64,000 bases of DNA from Lojkania enalia (lineage: Eukaryota > Ascomycota > Dothideomycetes > Pleosporales): contig ML986621.1 in the NCBI GenBank assembly GCA_010094045.1, positions 248,001 through 312,000 of the forward strand. The letters are read 5' to 3'. The notes beneath the pieces were generated by a model. That model saw only the letters and a program-made list of their open reading frames with translations. It made no database searches and was not told the DNA's origin. This document shows positions 22,318 to 33,452 of this stretch, one piece after another. A program made the position numbers and the translations under genes. Position 1 is the stretch's first letter, and each line of letters opens with the position of its first letter.

Positions 22318-25300
22318 TTAGCCCGCGAAGTCGGTCATGCCGTCCGCGACGGCTAATCGTTGTTTGAGTGTCTTTGCTTTCTTGGACATCCCTTTGCCGC
22401 GCTTTTTTGGTGGCCCTTCAATGTTTGAGACTGGCGTCGCTGTACCACTGGGTTTGGCGCTTTCGTCAAAGTGGCCCTCGCCTATGAAATTGTTAGTAAA
22501 AGGTTCTAGGTTGCCGCAGCTGATGTGAGCCTACCTTCGTGATACATATCGTCCAGACTCGTTTCCAGCTTCTTCCTCTTGCGCTTCTTACCCGGTGGCG
22601 CATTCTTCTCTGCTTCTGCAATCTCCGCTTCCTTCTTCTCGATTTCTGCCGCTTGCTCATCATCGGCAAGCCACATAGCAATGTCCTTTGTCCTGTTCTC
22701 TCTAGACCGGGTGTTGAAGTCGACATGAGCCCCGGCACCACCGGAAATGACGACACGTTGAACTTCTTCTTTCTGCAAGGCACGCTTGCGAATACGCTCT
22801 TCAATTGTGCCTCTTGTGATGAGACGGTAGACGGTGACTTGTTTCGTTTGACCAAGACGATGAGCACGGTCCATAGCTTGGGAGTCGATAGTCGGGTTCC
22901 AGTCAGAGTCGTAGAAGATAACGGTGTCGGCGGATGTCAAGTTGATACCGAGACCACCAGCGCGAGTAGATAGCAGGAAAATGAAGATCTCCGGACGACT
23001 TTGGAAGTCCGCTACAGTATCACGACGATCTTCGAGCTTGGTAGAACCATCCAGACGGCAATACTTGTAGTTTCGGTACGTCAGATATTCCTCCATCATG
23101 TCAATCATCCTTGTCATTTGGAAGTATAGCAAGACACGATGACCATTTTCCTTGAGCTCCTTCAGAAGTTGATCAAGCTTAGCAAGTTTTCCAGAATCTG
23201 TCACAAAGCGGTGCATCGACGGTACCTCGATGTGAGTGTATCGTGATCTGGCATTCGTCGGCGGAGGCAATTTGTTACGGGCGGTAAGAGCGGTGGAATC
23301 GATCTTAGAATCCAAAATGGCTTGCTCGGTCTTCTCTGAGATGCCGAATAACGCAGTCCGTATGGGCACGTTGAAGAAATCTCTCTGTTTTTCTGCAATG
23401 ACTCCTTGACTAGAACAGAATAGCTCCACAGGAGGTGCCGAAGCGGCGGGCTTAGCACAACGCTCGATGATATCCAGTCCTGTTTCATGGAAGGCTGATT
23501 GAGATACATTGAGGAGGTTTTGCATGTATCCTTCTGAGGTGACTTCAGCTAGTGGGGCGCGCTCATTGCGCTGTACGATGTTGAGCATCGAGTGCTTCGG
23601 AACATATGGACCATTGTCGTCATCATAGAAGACATTGAACTGACCCAAACGATTCTCACATTCACCCAGGTCGAGCGCTCGGTGCAAGATATCTTTCTTC
23701 GCAATCTTCGATGCCTCGCCTGCGGAAACACCAGCAATTCGAAGCCAAGAGAAAGCACCATCTTTCCGAGCAGATTCGTGGATATGTTCAGAATTCCAGA
23801 TGTTCATCAGATTATGGAGGTAGTGTCCTTTGAAACCAACCTTTGGGTTCTCTGCGCCGGGCACATCAAGGCGACCTCCGTTGCGACAGATCAATCGCGG
23901 CAGGCGATACTCGATTAAGCTACGAGTTGAATATCCAACTCTAACATTCTGGCCTTCACGTAAGAAGGATGCAGTCTCAGCGAAGTATGCGAACGAGAAC
24001 GGCGACCAGGTATCGGCTCGCTCGAACAAATCGGGATGGTTGCAGACTTTGCGGAATTGCATAACCAAATTCATAAGGGTCGCGCTATCCTGCTCGTCGC
24101 CAACGGCCTTTTCAATAAGGTCCATGATGCTGATCTTGTTCCGCAGACTGGTATAGTAGTTCCGTTGGCGGTAAGTCAGATCACAGAACACTTCCAACTC
24201 AATCTTATCGCCAAGCTCTTTCTGAACATGCTTCTTGATACGCCTCAGCATGAACGGTTTGAGAATCATGTGGAGTCGCTTTAGTTGATTCTCATCGAGC
24301 TTCGTGTTACTTTGAGCATGACTCTCAATATCCTTGGAAAACCAGTCGCTAAATTCGTCATGGGAATCGAATAGGCTTGGCATAATAAAATGTAGCAAAG
24401 CCCACAACTCCTGCATATTGTTCTGAATAGGCGTACCAGTAAGCAAGAGACGATTGCGGCAATGGAAACCGAGGAGACTCTTCCACCTCGAACTCTGAGA
24501 AGACTTGATAGCCTGAGCTTCATCAAGAATCATGTATTGCCACCGAATCTTTTGGAAATATTGGGCATCCTGAACAACGAGTTGATATGATGTGACGAGG
24601 ACGTGGAAATCTGAGTCTTTTGAATAGGTGATATGTTTTCGGTCCCAGAACTTTCGCAGAATTTTGCGGTCCTTCGCGTTACCCCAATATGGCAGAACTT
24701 TCATTGTCGGCACAAACTTCGTGATCTCCTGCTGCCAGTTATGGAGTGTCGATGCCGGAGCGATAACCAGAAATGGTCCCCAGATATTATGCGTCTCCGC
24801 AAGGTAGGCCAAGACTGAAATGGATTGCACCGTCTTGCCTAGACCCATCTCGTCAGCTAGGATGCCGTTGATGCCTTGCTCATACAAATTGACGAGCCAG
24901 TTGAGACCTTTCATCTGATATTCTTTTAGCGTACAGTTGAGAAGGTTGGGCTGCGAAATGTCCATGCTTTGCAGACTAGTGGGATTCTGGAAGTTCATTT
25001 CTCCCTCATCGAAATCTGCCATAGGTTCACGCTCGCCACCGTTATTGAAAGCGCGCGCTCGGTCTTGCGCTTCTTGCACGGCATGTTGAGCATTAGCCAT
25101 AGCCGCTGCATGAAGGGCGCTTTCGTCTTCTGCGTCGAAGTCGAGGTCTTCAAAATTGGTGACCTTCGAGCCAGGTTTGGCAGAGGTAGAAGAAACGTCA
25201 ACGAGAGGCTTGTGTGAATCAGCAGGTTTAGCTTGAGCGGCTGCAGCATCTGCATCATCGGTAGACCTCTCGATTTCGTCCGTCCTAGCTTTCTTGCCGA

Positions 25301-27615
25301 TGAAGTGGGAATACAGCTCGGTCTGAGAAATCAAGAAATTCAGCTTCCGCTTTTGTCTGTTGGCTTCGCGTTCTGCTTCGGCCTTCTTCGCGTTCTCTAG
25401 TTCTTGACGTTCTGCCATCTTCCTCTGGTCTCGTTCATCACGCTCGTTTCGCTTCCAGAAAGAGAGCATTTCCCTCATACTTCTCTTAGCACGGGCTTGC
25501 ACATCCTTCATACTCTTGTTGGTCCGCATCTGCCATCGTCTCGCTTCCTTAGATGCGAGCTGGGCGGTCTTACGTAGGTTACTCTGCTTGGTTGATAACG
25601 AGGTTTCCTTGATTCGTACAACCTTGGGAATATCTTTCTTTGCAAGGTCTTTCCAGATCTGGTTATATAGGTTCTGGTACGCCTGGGAGTTATAAGAGGT
25701 CAAGACAGTTGGAGCGAGGTCCTCTGTCTGACTACGGCTCTTCAGGGCTTCAAGGCGGGCCTCCTCTCTGGGTGCAATAGGAGGAAGTTCATCGCCACGA
25801 TCAAGGGCAGCCTGGCCAGCGGCGGCTGCATCCTTCTCAGCCTGTTTCTGCTCCTTGGACTTCTTAAGTCGACCTCCTGTGCGGCCTCCCTTTCGCTTAC
25901 CGACAGGACCGAAGTCATCAGACGCCTGGAACGAACTCATGGTACCACCTTCGAAGTTTGGAGCATGAGGAGTTACCTCCCGGATGTCTTTGTTGGGTGC
26001 ATTTCCTTGAAGTAATTGATTCGTAGTCTTGGCCTTCTTCTCGGCCTTCTGGGCGTCCCGAAGGTACCTTTCCTTCTCTTCTTCGTTTTCGGCTTGTCCA
26101 GCCTTTGCAAGGGCCTCAGCGCGCTTAGCTTCTTCGTTTTGGATAGTCTTTTCTCGCCGCCTCTTACGTTGCATGTCCTTCTTGCGCTCCTTTTCCTCGG
26201 CAATTTCCTGGCTCTGAACTTGTTGCCAAGCCTCGCTCTCATGCTCGAGGTTGTAATTGTGTTTGGCAAAATCGCGATGAGCAGTGAAGACATCAACAAA
26301 GCGCGAGAGGGCGGCGGTGCGTCGGCGCTGGGATGTGTTAGTTGTAAATTATATCGGGTCAGCATGCACCCTTACCTTGCGTTTGCTGGCTTCCGCATTC
26401 TCAACATCCAAGGCCCGCTTTCGACAACGTTGCAAGTATTCTTCCTTGTCAGCTTCGAAGCCAGGTCCGTCTACGTCACTCATTTCCATCGTCTCGATGC
26501 GGGCTAGCTCAGCTTCAACCTGAGACTCGTCGACCTGGGGTAGCTCGCGCGGCACAAGCCGCTGCAGCGGCGGTACACCGCCTATAGGCGGCATATGCTC
26601 GTAGCCACGGTTGAGAGCTGTGTGATCCTGGAGTGGCAGATCTGTAGGGGCAGGCGAGGTCATGGCTTCTTGCTTAACGAATAGCGCGTTGGCTGTTGAA
26701 GGTTTCGACAGTCGATGGTCTTCTACATTGATGGGTGGAAGAGGTGTGGACTTTGTAGGTGGTTCGGGATCTGCACCGGACGACATGATGCTGGAAAGAG
26801 ACATTGGGTCGGCTCGGGGTGGTGGCGGGGCCTTCTCAGTACTATTGTCAGCGAGAAAGTTAATGGCCGAGGGTTGTGAAAGGTCGCCCACCTCATCTTT
26901 CACCGATGGTCTCCGCGGGTAGTTTGATGGCGGGGGCTGCACGGCACCCCGATTCAGTGGTTGATAGACGGTCGGGGAGACGGGTGAACGTGACATAGCC
27001 TCCATTCCGCCCGTGGTGTGGCTCTGCGACAGAGGCCGCTGAAGGGGAGATTGATGCGCAAAGGCACTTGCCACAGGCGAGTGGTATGGTTTGTCGTACG
27101 GGCTCTCTGCCGGTCGGCTGTCCGGATAGGCGTGCGTGTCTCGAGTCTGCGAGGTCTGAGGTTAGCTGTCATCCCTACATCTATAAAAATGCTGAAGCCA
27201 TCAATGAAAAGCGGGAGGGTCGCACCTGGGGTGGGTAATGGGTGTCGTAGCGCGCAGTGGCTCGCCCTATGCTGCGGTGGCCATGGTCGGAGGTTAGATC
27301 GTAGTTATTGAAAGCCGTGTTTTCGCGTGAATACAGGGCCGTGCTGATCGGAGGGAGCTCGGTGGTGCTCGGCGACGTGGGAGGCAGCCGGGGTGGATGG
27401 CTGTTGAAATTGGAGGGATGGAGAGGTAAGGGCGCGGGCGTGTTGGGGGTGGAGGTATGTGGTCGATTCGTGGGCGAGTAACTAAAGGGTGTTTGCGCGG
27501 GCGATTGGGGTCTGTGGTAAGCTGGCTGTTCCCCTGGCTTGGTTGGCATCCTGTCTCGCGAGAAGCGGTCCTCCTCGTCGCCGCCGTGCCGCTGCAACAC
27601 CGGATCGCGAAACAT
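22318..27615 (-). CDS. INO80: Chromatin-remodelling ATPase INO80
   Basis: Four minus-strand exons: 27615-27226, 27146-26376, 26327-22535 and 22481-22318. The introns are 79, 48 and 53 bp with phase kept throughout, giving about 1,705 aa. INO80 is the motor subunit of the INO80 complex, which slides nucleosomes and exchanges H2A.Z-containing dimers in promoters and at DNA damage. The first 380 residues are Pro/Ser-rich and disordered. The DBINO domain lies at about residues 605-735 ([12 protein letters not shown] to YSHFIGKK). The SNF2 ATPase begins near residue 855 with Walker A DEMGLGKT (about 879-886), the DEAQ box (about 989-992) and [10 protein letters not shown]. The long insertion characteristic of INO80 separates this from the second lobe, which ends with [12 protein letters not shown]. 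The short last exon adds a Lys-rich tail. The start Met is the first in a frame that opens into disordered sequence, so a further upstream exon cannot be excluded. Confidence 0.96.
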
Positions 27616-28778
27616 CAGGAGCGGTGGGATGGGCAGTCTCGCAGGCCGCGGCCGTCAGTCCATGGGCGCGGAGGGCGACGTGAGGCTCGACAGGTTTGCA
27701 GCAGTTGCCCCGGGGCGGGCGGCGACGGCTGGGGCTTGCGCGCAGAGCCCGCCGAGGCGATGGTGCACCGTTCGCGATGCGCGGTGACGATGGCGACGAT
27801 GGCCGACAGTGATAGCGAGGGGGTTCTGGGGGATGCAGGTGGACGGCTAGCGAGGGAGGGCCTCTGGTGAAGAAGAATCAAGATGGACAGATGGGTTCGT
27901 CAGCTACCTAGTGCGGCAGCTCCAGCGGCAGTCTCCTCGTGGCAGCAGCCAGCAGCCAGCAGCAGCACTCACGCACTCGCTCCCGGGCGTGATATCAAGG
28001 TTGGAGGAGTGCCAGCAGACGATGGGATGGCAGGTCAGCGGAGCGAAGGGGACGATGGGACAGGAGCGGCGGCGTCACGACAATGGTGGGGAGCAGCATC
28101 GCGAGGCCTCTCCATGATTTGGTGGGCGCGCTCATACAAAGCGTGCCCTGGACGCATCTGGTTGCTCTGTCTCTTTCCACACTTCCAGCCCCGTCCGTAG
28201 CTGCGGATAGCCAATAATCGCCGCCGCCAGGTGGAGGACTGCAGGGCTCCGCGCACTCTCATTTATTCTGGTCGCCGTGCTCTGGGTCCGCCTCTGCTCT
28301 GCTGCTCCTCGGGCATGGCGCCCGGTTCTGCTGGCGTTTTCCTGTTCCCCCCGTGCCCCTTCAACTCTCTGGATGCCGCGTCCCAACTAGGCGTCCATGC
28401 GTGGAGGTCTTCGGTTAAACTAGTATGCTATCGTCTTTGAGCATCACCACTACCGCCGTGCCCTGTGGCGTGCGCAATGCCTTCAGACGGCCTGCCAGCG
28501 TCTGTCTCGACCCCGTCTCCCGCCCGGAGCTAAGCACAGCGCTCCGTACAGGGAGAGGAGGTCGATTCAGGCCCGCGTGATTGGGTGCGTCCGATTTCTT
28601 GAAGACGGTGACGGAGCGAGACCCATGTGTGTGGCGTTCGTGGCTCGTGCCCCTAGCGGCCCGCTAAATTTTCCTCCGGGAAGCCTTGGCATCGCTCACG
28701 TTCTCGAAGTTTTTTGTGCTGCCGTCAAGGTCTGCATCCAGCCTACTGCAAAAGCACTTGAAGAGGGCATAGTTCGTC
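27616..28778. other. Divergent promoter between INO80 and BRX1
   Basis: A GC-rich interval of 1.16 kb with several overlapping open frames on both strands (for example 27457-27870 and 28132-28386). These arise from high GC content and lack protein-like composition. It should hold both promoters and long leaders. No known element was identified by eye. Confidence 0.5.
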
Positions 28779-30056
28779 ATGGCAGCTGTATACAAGACAC
28801 TGTCGTCGACCACCAGCCATGAAAAGGATCCCATCGAACGGAAGAACAGGCAGCGAGTGCTGATTCTGGTATGTGAAACGCCTACAGCAAGATTGGGTAT
28901 CATGCTGACCAGGCGCTTAGAGCTCGAGAGGCGTGACCTACCGCCATCGACACTTGCTGCAAGATCTGTATTCGTTGATGCAAGTTTGTTCGGCCATTTC
29001 AATTGATTCTACCGCTTATCTGTGCCAGGCCCCATAGTCGGAAAGAGGCAAAATTGGACACCAAGACGAAGCTCTACCAATTGAACGAGCTAGCAGGTAT
29101 GGCAACTCCATTTTCAATACCTTATTTTTTCGAGGGGATCCTTCAGCCTCGGTCACTCGTATAAACCCAGGCGAGAACGAACCGCTGGTCGATCAATATC
29201 ATTGGACAAAATATATATCACAGCAATGTGTCACTAACACTCCTGCAGAGCTCTACAACTGCAACAATGTCCTTTTCTTCGAAGCAAGGAAGGGCAAAGA
29301 CCTTTACGCTTGGATGAGCAAAGCTCCTAATGGACCGACAGTCAAGATGCATTTACAGAACTGTGAGTGGCCCGGGATATGCTTCCAATAATTCGTGACT
29401 AAATTTTCCAAGTGCATACCATGGAGGAGCTCAACTTCATTGGCAATTGGTATTTCACGTGGTTTCCGAGTACCGTATTTCTGCTAATACCATGTAGCTT
29501 GAAAGGCTCACGGCCAATCCTTTCATTTGATGCGACATTTGAAAAGCAGGCCCATCTCCGAGTTATGAAGGAGCTTTTTACCCAAATATTCGGTGTCCCG
29601 AAGACTTCTCGCAAAGTCAAGCCTTTCGTGGACCACGTGATGGGATTTACCGTCGCCGATGGCAAGATCTGGATCCGGGTATATCAGATCAGTGAATCTG
29701 CACAGGGCAAAAAGAAGCCTGCAAAAGACAGCGAAGATATGGATACCGATTCTAGTCCGAAGAAGGGAAAAACCGAGTTCGACGTTAGTCTCGTTGAGAT
29801 CGGGCCTCGGTTTGTCCTGACTCCCATCGTCATCCAAGAGTCCAGCTTTGGTGGTCCAATTATCTACGAGAACAAGGAATTCGTATCGCCAAACCAGATC
29901 CGCGCCGACCTAAGAAGAGCAAAGGCGGGAAAGTACAACAGACGCACAGAAGCGCAGAGAGACAGCGAAGCAAAACGCGGCGATCTTGGTCTCAAGTCCC
30001 ATGGAGGGCGTAAGAAAGAGAAAGATCCGTTAAGCGACAATGTACTCTTTGCATGA
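28779..30056 (+). CDS. BRX1: Ribosome biogenesis protein BRX1 (Brix domain)
   Basis: Six exons: 28779-28868, 28921-28979, 29029-29096, 29249-29362, 29413-29449 and 29498-30056, giving 308 aa. Phase is kept at every junction. The protein matches yeast Brx1 (291 aa) along its length. Visible blocks are VLILSSRGVTYRHRHLLQDL, LYNCNNVLFFEARK, PNGPTVKMHLQN, LHTMEELNF, GSRPILSFD and ISLVEIGPRFV-like VSLVEIGPRFVLTP. The C-terminus is Lys/Arg-rich. Brx1 assembles with pre-60S particles in the nucleolus and is needed for 27S pre-rRNA processing. The second intron (28980-29028) starts with GCAAGT rather than GT; no GT donor nearby restores the conserved sequence. The third intron is 152 bp, about three times longer than the others. 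It is head-to-head with INO80. Confidence 0.95.
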
Positions 30057-30300
30057 TTGCTTCATTAGTATTGGCAAAAGCATGGCGTTGATGTTTTTAG
30101 GTATGGTTCATAGGAAGCACTCCGGCGCAATTGGATCGATGCATGTCTCAGTGTGTCCCAGGTTCGGCTGCCTGTCACCTCGCAAGTACAGTGTATGTTA
30201 TCTGGAGCACTTTTAAGTAACGGATTTGAATGATTGTATATTGAATCGGAAATCCGGGATAATACAGATTACTATTGAAATTTGAATGTCTTGTACAAAT

Positions 30301-31299
30301 CTATAGCGGGTTACCCCTAGTGCATGCCATGGTCCTTTCAAGCTCAGCCGAACACTCTGCGCTCACTCCAGTGACTTGAGCCTTTCGAACACTGCAAAGC
30401 CGCTTGAATGGATCTAGTACCTTCTCAGACTCAAGATAATTTTTCTCATCATGCACTCTATGCACTCTGCCGTACGGAAATCGCTCTCTACTAATCGCGC
30501 CATCGATCAGGTGAACCTGTAATCGATTCAAATACGGTACTTCAGCCAGCAGATCGACCAGGTTGTGGACTTGTCGAATAATCCCAGCAGTAAGCCCTTT
30601 CCCGCCATAGTTGTATTTTATCATCCCAGTGTAGTTGTCCACATGCTCAATGTTAACAACGTAGTTCTTTATCCTGAGCAAGTTCCTCTGGGAGAAGTGT
30701 TCCATGAAAGATATAGCGCGGCTTGGCATGAGGTTCGACGACGGTACCAACCACCGAAAGCGGAATTTGATGCTGTCGAAAGCGACGTCTATGACAAACA
30801 CACTCTCTCCATATATCATATCCACGCACTCCTCGTGTATCTGGCGGTTCGTTGCTAGTATACCGATGCTGCCCCGCCTCCACAGGATATCGCCGCCGGA
30901 CTCACGGTCGCTTCGCGAGAGTGTCTTGAGCATCTTCCATGTGCCAATCCCACCCTGTTCGCGTACGTATGTTAGGGAGAGTTCATTTCCCCTACGTCCG
31001 CGGGGTATATTTTGTGTGCGGACATCAAAGTGCTCGGTGGTGGGGAGTACATATTGATAGATGTGCCGGCGTAGCTCGACAGGAAGGCGAAGCAGGAGAG
31101 ACGGCTCGTGAACATCTGAGGCGTTTTGAAAATGCATTGTTCCCGCAACACAATCAACAAGCGGACGTCGTGGCCCTGCGGCTCGCGGAAGGACTAGTTT
31201 GAGTTGCTCGTAGATTGAGAATAACTGTAATGTTAATAAGCTTGCAAAACTTAAAGCAACCCATCGAAAGTCATGAAGTACCTTAACAAATCTCTTCAA
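30301..31299 (-). CDS. F-box-like / DUF7730-type protein
   Basis: A minus-strand frame of 332 codons. The preferred start is the Met at 31137 (residue 55), followed closely by LLLRLPVELRRHIYQYVLP, the F-box-like opening typical of many fungal proteins of unknown function. The first 54 residues include what looks like a 5' intron on the minus strand (GTACTT near 31280 to TTACAG near 31227), so they are probably not translated. Further typical blocks are GILATNRQIHEECVDMIYG and the FRFRW stretch. Members may be substrate adaptors, but direct evidence is lacking. The gene converges with BRX1, leaving 244 bp between the stop codons. Confidence 0.65.
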   Translation of the reverse strand: MKRFVKVLHDFRWVALSFASLLTLQLFSIYEQLKLVLPRAAGPRRPLVDCVAGTMHFQNASDVHEPSLLLRLPVELRRHIYQYVLPTTEHFDVRTQNIPRGRRGNELSLTYVREQGGIGTWKMLKTLSRSDRESGGDILWRRGSIGILATNRQIHEECVDMIYGESVFVIDVAFDSIKFRFRWLVPSSNLMPSRAISFMEHFSQRNLLRIKNYVVNIEHVDNYTGMIKYNYGGKGLTAGIIRQVHNLVDLLAEVPYLNRLQVHLIDGAISRERFPYGRVHRVHDEKNYLESEKVLDPFKRLCSVRKAQVTGVSAECSAELERTMACTRGNPL

Positions 31300-32118
31300 A
31301 AAGGAACTACGCCCTACTAAACATGGGTATAGTAGCTACTTCCTTTCATTAGATTAAGGAGAATTTTGAAGTTAAAGAGGTTTCTCTTTATGAAGGTTAA
31401 AAATATACACATTAAGCGCGTTATTTTGATGAAATAGTTGCCGAGTTGGTGGTTCTGCAAAGTAAACCTACAAACACTTACACGGGACGCGGGACGCGGG
31501 ACGTGGGAATAGCGACACTAACACACTGTTTGGGAAGCGTCTCTCGCAGAAAAGGAGTCGTCCGACATAGGCCGTACGCTACGGCTGCCGTTAGAGGGCC
31601 ATGGATCCAGGATATCGTTTCGACAGGCAGTAGAGACCTAACGGGTAAAGTCGTCAAACAACAGATGCCGACTTCGAGGTTGTTTCTGACGTTGCTTAAT
31701 GGGGCAGAATGTAGGCGACCAAGGCCGCTAGTGGATCCTCGGCCTTGGCGGGACAAATAATCCACCAGGAGAGTCATCATCTCCTTTCCTCACCACGACA
31801 ACAACAATGATATCAGCAACCGCACCCAGTCCCTGTGGGCTGGCAATTCCCTCCACTGACTTCTATGAGCATGTCTCATCTCTTTACTATAGCCCCAACG
31901 GAGGGGTCTCGATCATTTGAACCCTTCACTCCCTGTCGGCGCCGAAGCAATACTGCGACCAGTCACTCAAGAGGAGAGACCTGCTCAGCTTCGCGCCGAT
32001 TACGCGCTCATCAACACCAAATCATTGAAACAAGCATCAAAATAACCAGAGAAGAGGAGAAGAAGAGCAGGGGTTGTCATTTTCCTTAGGCTTCCAAGTT
32101 CCATTATCAATCGTCATA
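31300..32118. other. Divergent spacer, F-box-like gene / F-box gene
   Basis: About 0.8 kb. A short GGGACGC-type direct repeat occurs three times near 31482-31508. Open frames in this stretch (such as 31446-31760 and its antisense) are short and not protein-like. It is presumed to be promoter DNA for both neighbours. Confidence 0.45.
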
Positions 32119-33201
32119 ATGTTATTCCAAGATCTCGCAACCGAACTCGTCTCCCACGTGTTCTTCTCCCTTTCATCTGTTTCCGATGTCATTGCCCTGT
32201 CCTCTACCTGTCGCCGCTTCCGATACATTTATGCATCCTCCCAGAAACTTGCCATCCTCGAAGAAGCTGCTGAAACCCAGTTCGGCCCTTTGCAAGACCT
32301 CACCCAGCTCCTAACTCACAATGCAAGCCAGCCTACACACATTATCCGGTCGGTCCCATTTTCGATTGCTCTACTCAAGCAGATTGTACACACCGGCCGC
32401 ATCGCTGAGAAGTGGTGCGACATTTACCCCTTCAAGAAATGGAAGTACAAATACGAGCACAGGCGACTCTTGACGGGCAACGAGCGGTGCCGGTTACGCC
32501 GTGCCCTGTATCGTCTGTGGCTGTATTCACGCGCCTTCCACAATCGAGACTACCCGCGTGAGTTGCGAGTCAATAAGCTCGTGGTCCAAAAGCGTGCCGC
32601 TCTTCTACACAACTGGAGCACCGTCGAATTGTCGGAGATAGCTGATGTGCATGCTGTGCTACGCGAGGTCGTACATGGCAATATTTGCCCTTCCAACGGT
32701 ACCATTGCACGCAAGTTCAAGAAACGCTACCCGGACAATGAGCATCATCTTCTATTCAATATCCATCTCAACTATCCGCCCCCTGTCTCGGCTCCTCCGG
32801 CGCATAATCCATTCACCTCTCTATACCACACGGCACCAAGCACACTTTCGAACCACTTCCACAGCACCTCAACATACAACTCGCGTTACGCAGCATCGAA
32901 ATTCAGTCTCCACACCCACCACGATGTTGGAGCCGAGGGCTGGGGCGATGATATACCGCATTATTATGTTGTTGAGGATATGCTGAAGCTGGACCCAGAG
33001 CAGATTATGTGGTTAAAGGAGAACGCGCCGTTAAAGGGTATGGTTGAGATGTACGTCAGGGGTCTCGGCGATTGGTTCGAGAACAACGGAGAGACTTGGG
33101 CTCAGACCCTAGAGTGGGTGCTGGATGAGAGAGGTGAGGATATTGGGGAGTTTATGGGCGCAGTTGCAGATGGTGATCTAGGAATCGCGTTGCAGGGATG
33201 A
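32119..33201 (+). CDS. F-box domain protein
   Basis: A single exon of 360 aa from the Met at 32119. An in-frame ATG at 32074 is possible but its 15 extra residues are unlike the family. The F-box occupies the first 40 residues: LFQDLATELVSHVFFSL, then a DVIALSSTCRRFRYI helix. F-box proteins bind Skp1 and recruit substrates to SCF ubiquitin ligases. The rest of the protein has no repeat class that I recognise (no WD40, LRR or Kelch). It contains an Arg/Tyr/Trp-rich helix near residues 125-170, a His/Ser/Thr-rich disordered linker near 225-285, and an acidic C-terminal helix. The substrate is unknown. Confidence 0.8.
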   Translation: MLFQDLATELVSHVFFSLSSVSDVIALSSTCRRFRYIYASSQKLAILEEAAETQFGPLQDLTQLLTHNASQPTHIIRSVPFSIALLKQIVHTGRIAEKWCDIYPFKKWKYKYEHRRLLTGNERCRLRRALYRLWLYSRAFHNRDYPRELRVNKLVVQKRAALLHNWSTVELSEIADVHAVLREVVHGNICPSNGTIARKFKKRYPDNEHHLLFNIHLNYPPPVSAPPAHNPFTSLYHTAPSTLSNHFHSTSTYNSRYAASKFSLHTHHDVGAEGWGDDIPHYYVVEDMLKLDPEQIMWLKENAPLKGMVEMYVRGLGDWFENNGETWAQTLEWVLDERGEDIGEFMGAVADGDLGIALQG

Positions 33202-33452
33202 AGAGGGGATGCAATGGGTTGGATGGGTTTGAATGCGTTTCAGAATTCTGACAGCAATGCTTTAATAGATGTTTGGAACTTGGTAGAACGCGGCATGGCA
33301 TGGCATGTAGTATTGCAAGTAGAATCTTGGTTCTCTACTCCTATATTTCCGAATTCTTAGGGCATATGCATGCTTTCCATATCCCGCGCAACAGCAACAC
33401 GATACAGAATCAAGTAAGAAAACCCATTCCAAACATAGCCGCTTGTACGGTT

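Noticed and set aside
20041..27615. Possible secondary-metabolite cluster around the wax-synthase-domain gene
   Set aside because: The neighbours are housekeeping genes (INO80, THO2, BRX1). No polyketide or peptide synthase, terpene cyclase, P450 or cluster regulator is present.
27457..28386. Several open frames on both strands upstream of INO80
   Set aside because: They overlap each other in different frames and reflect high GC content in a divergent promoter. None has a recognisable motif.
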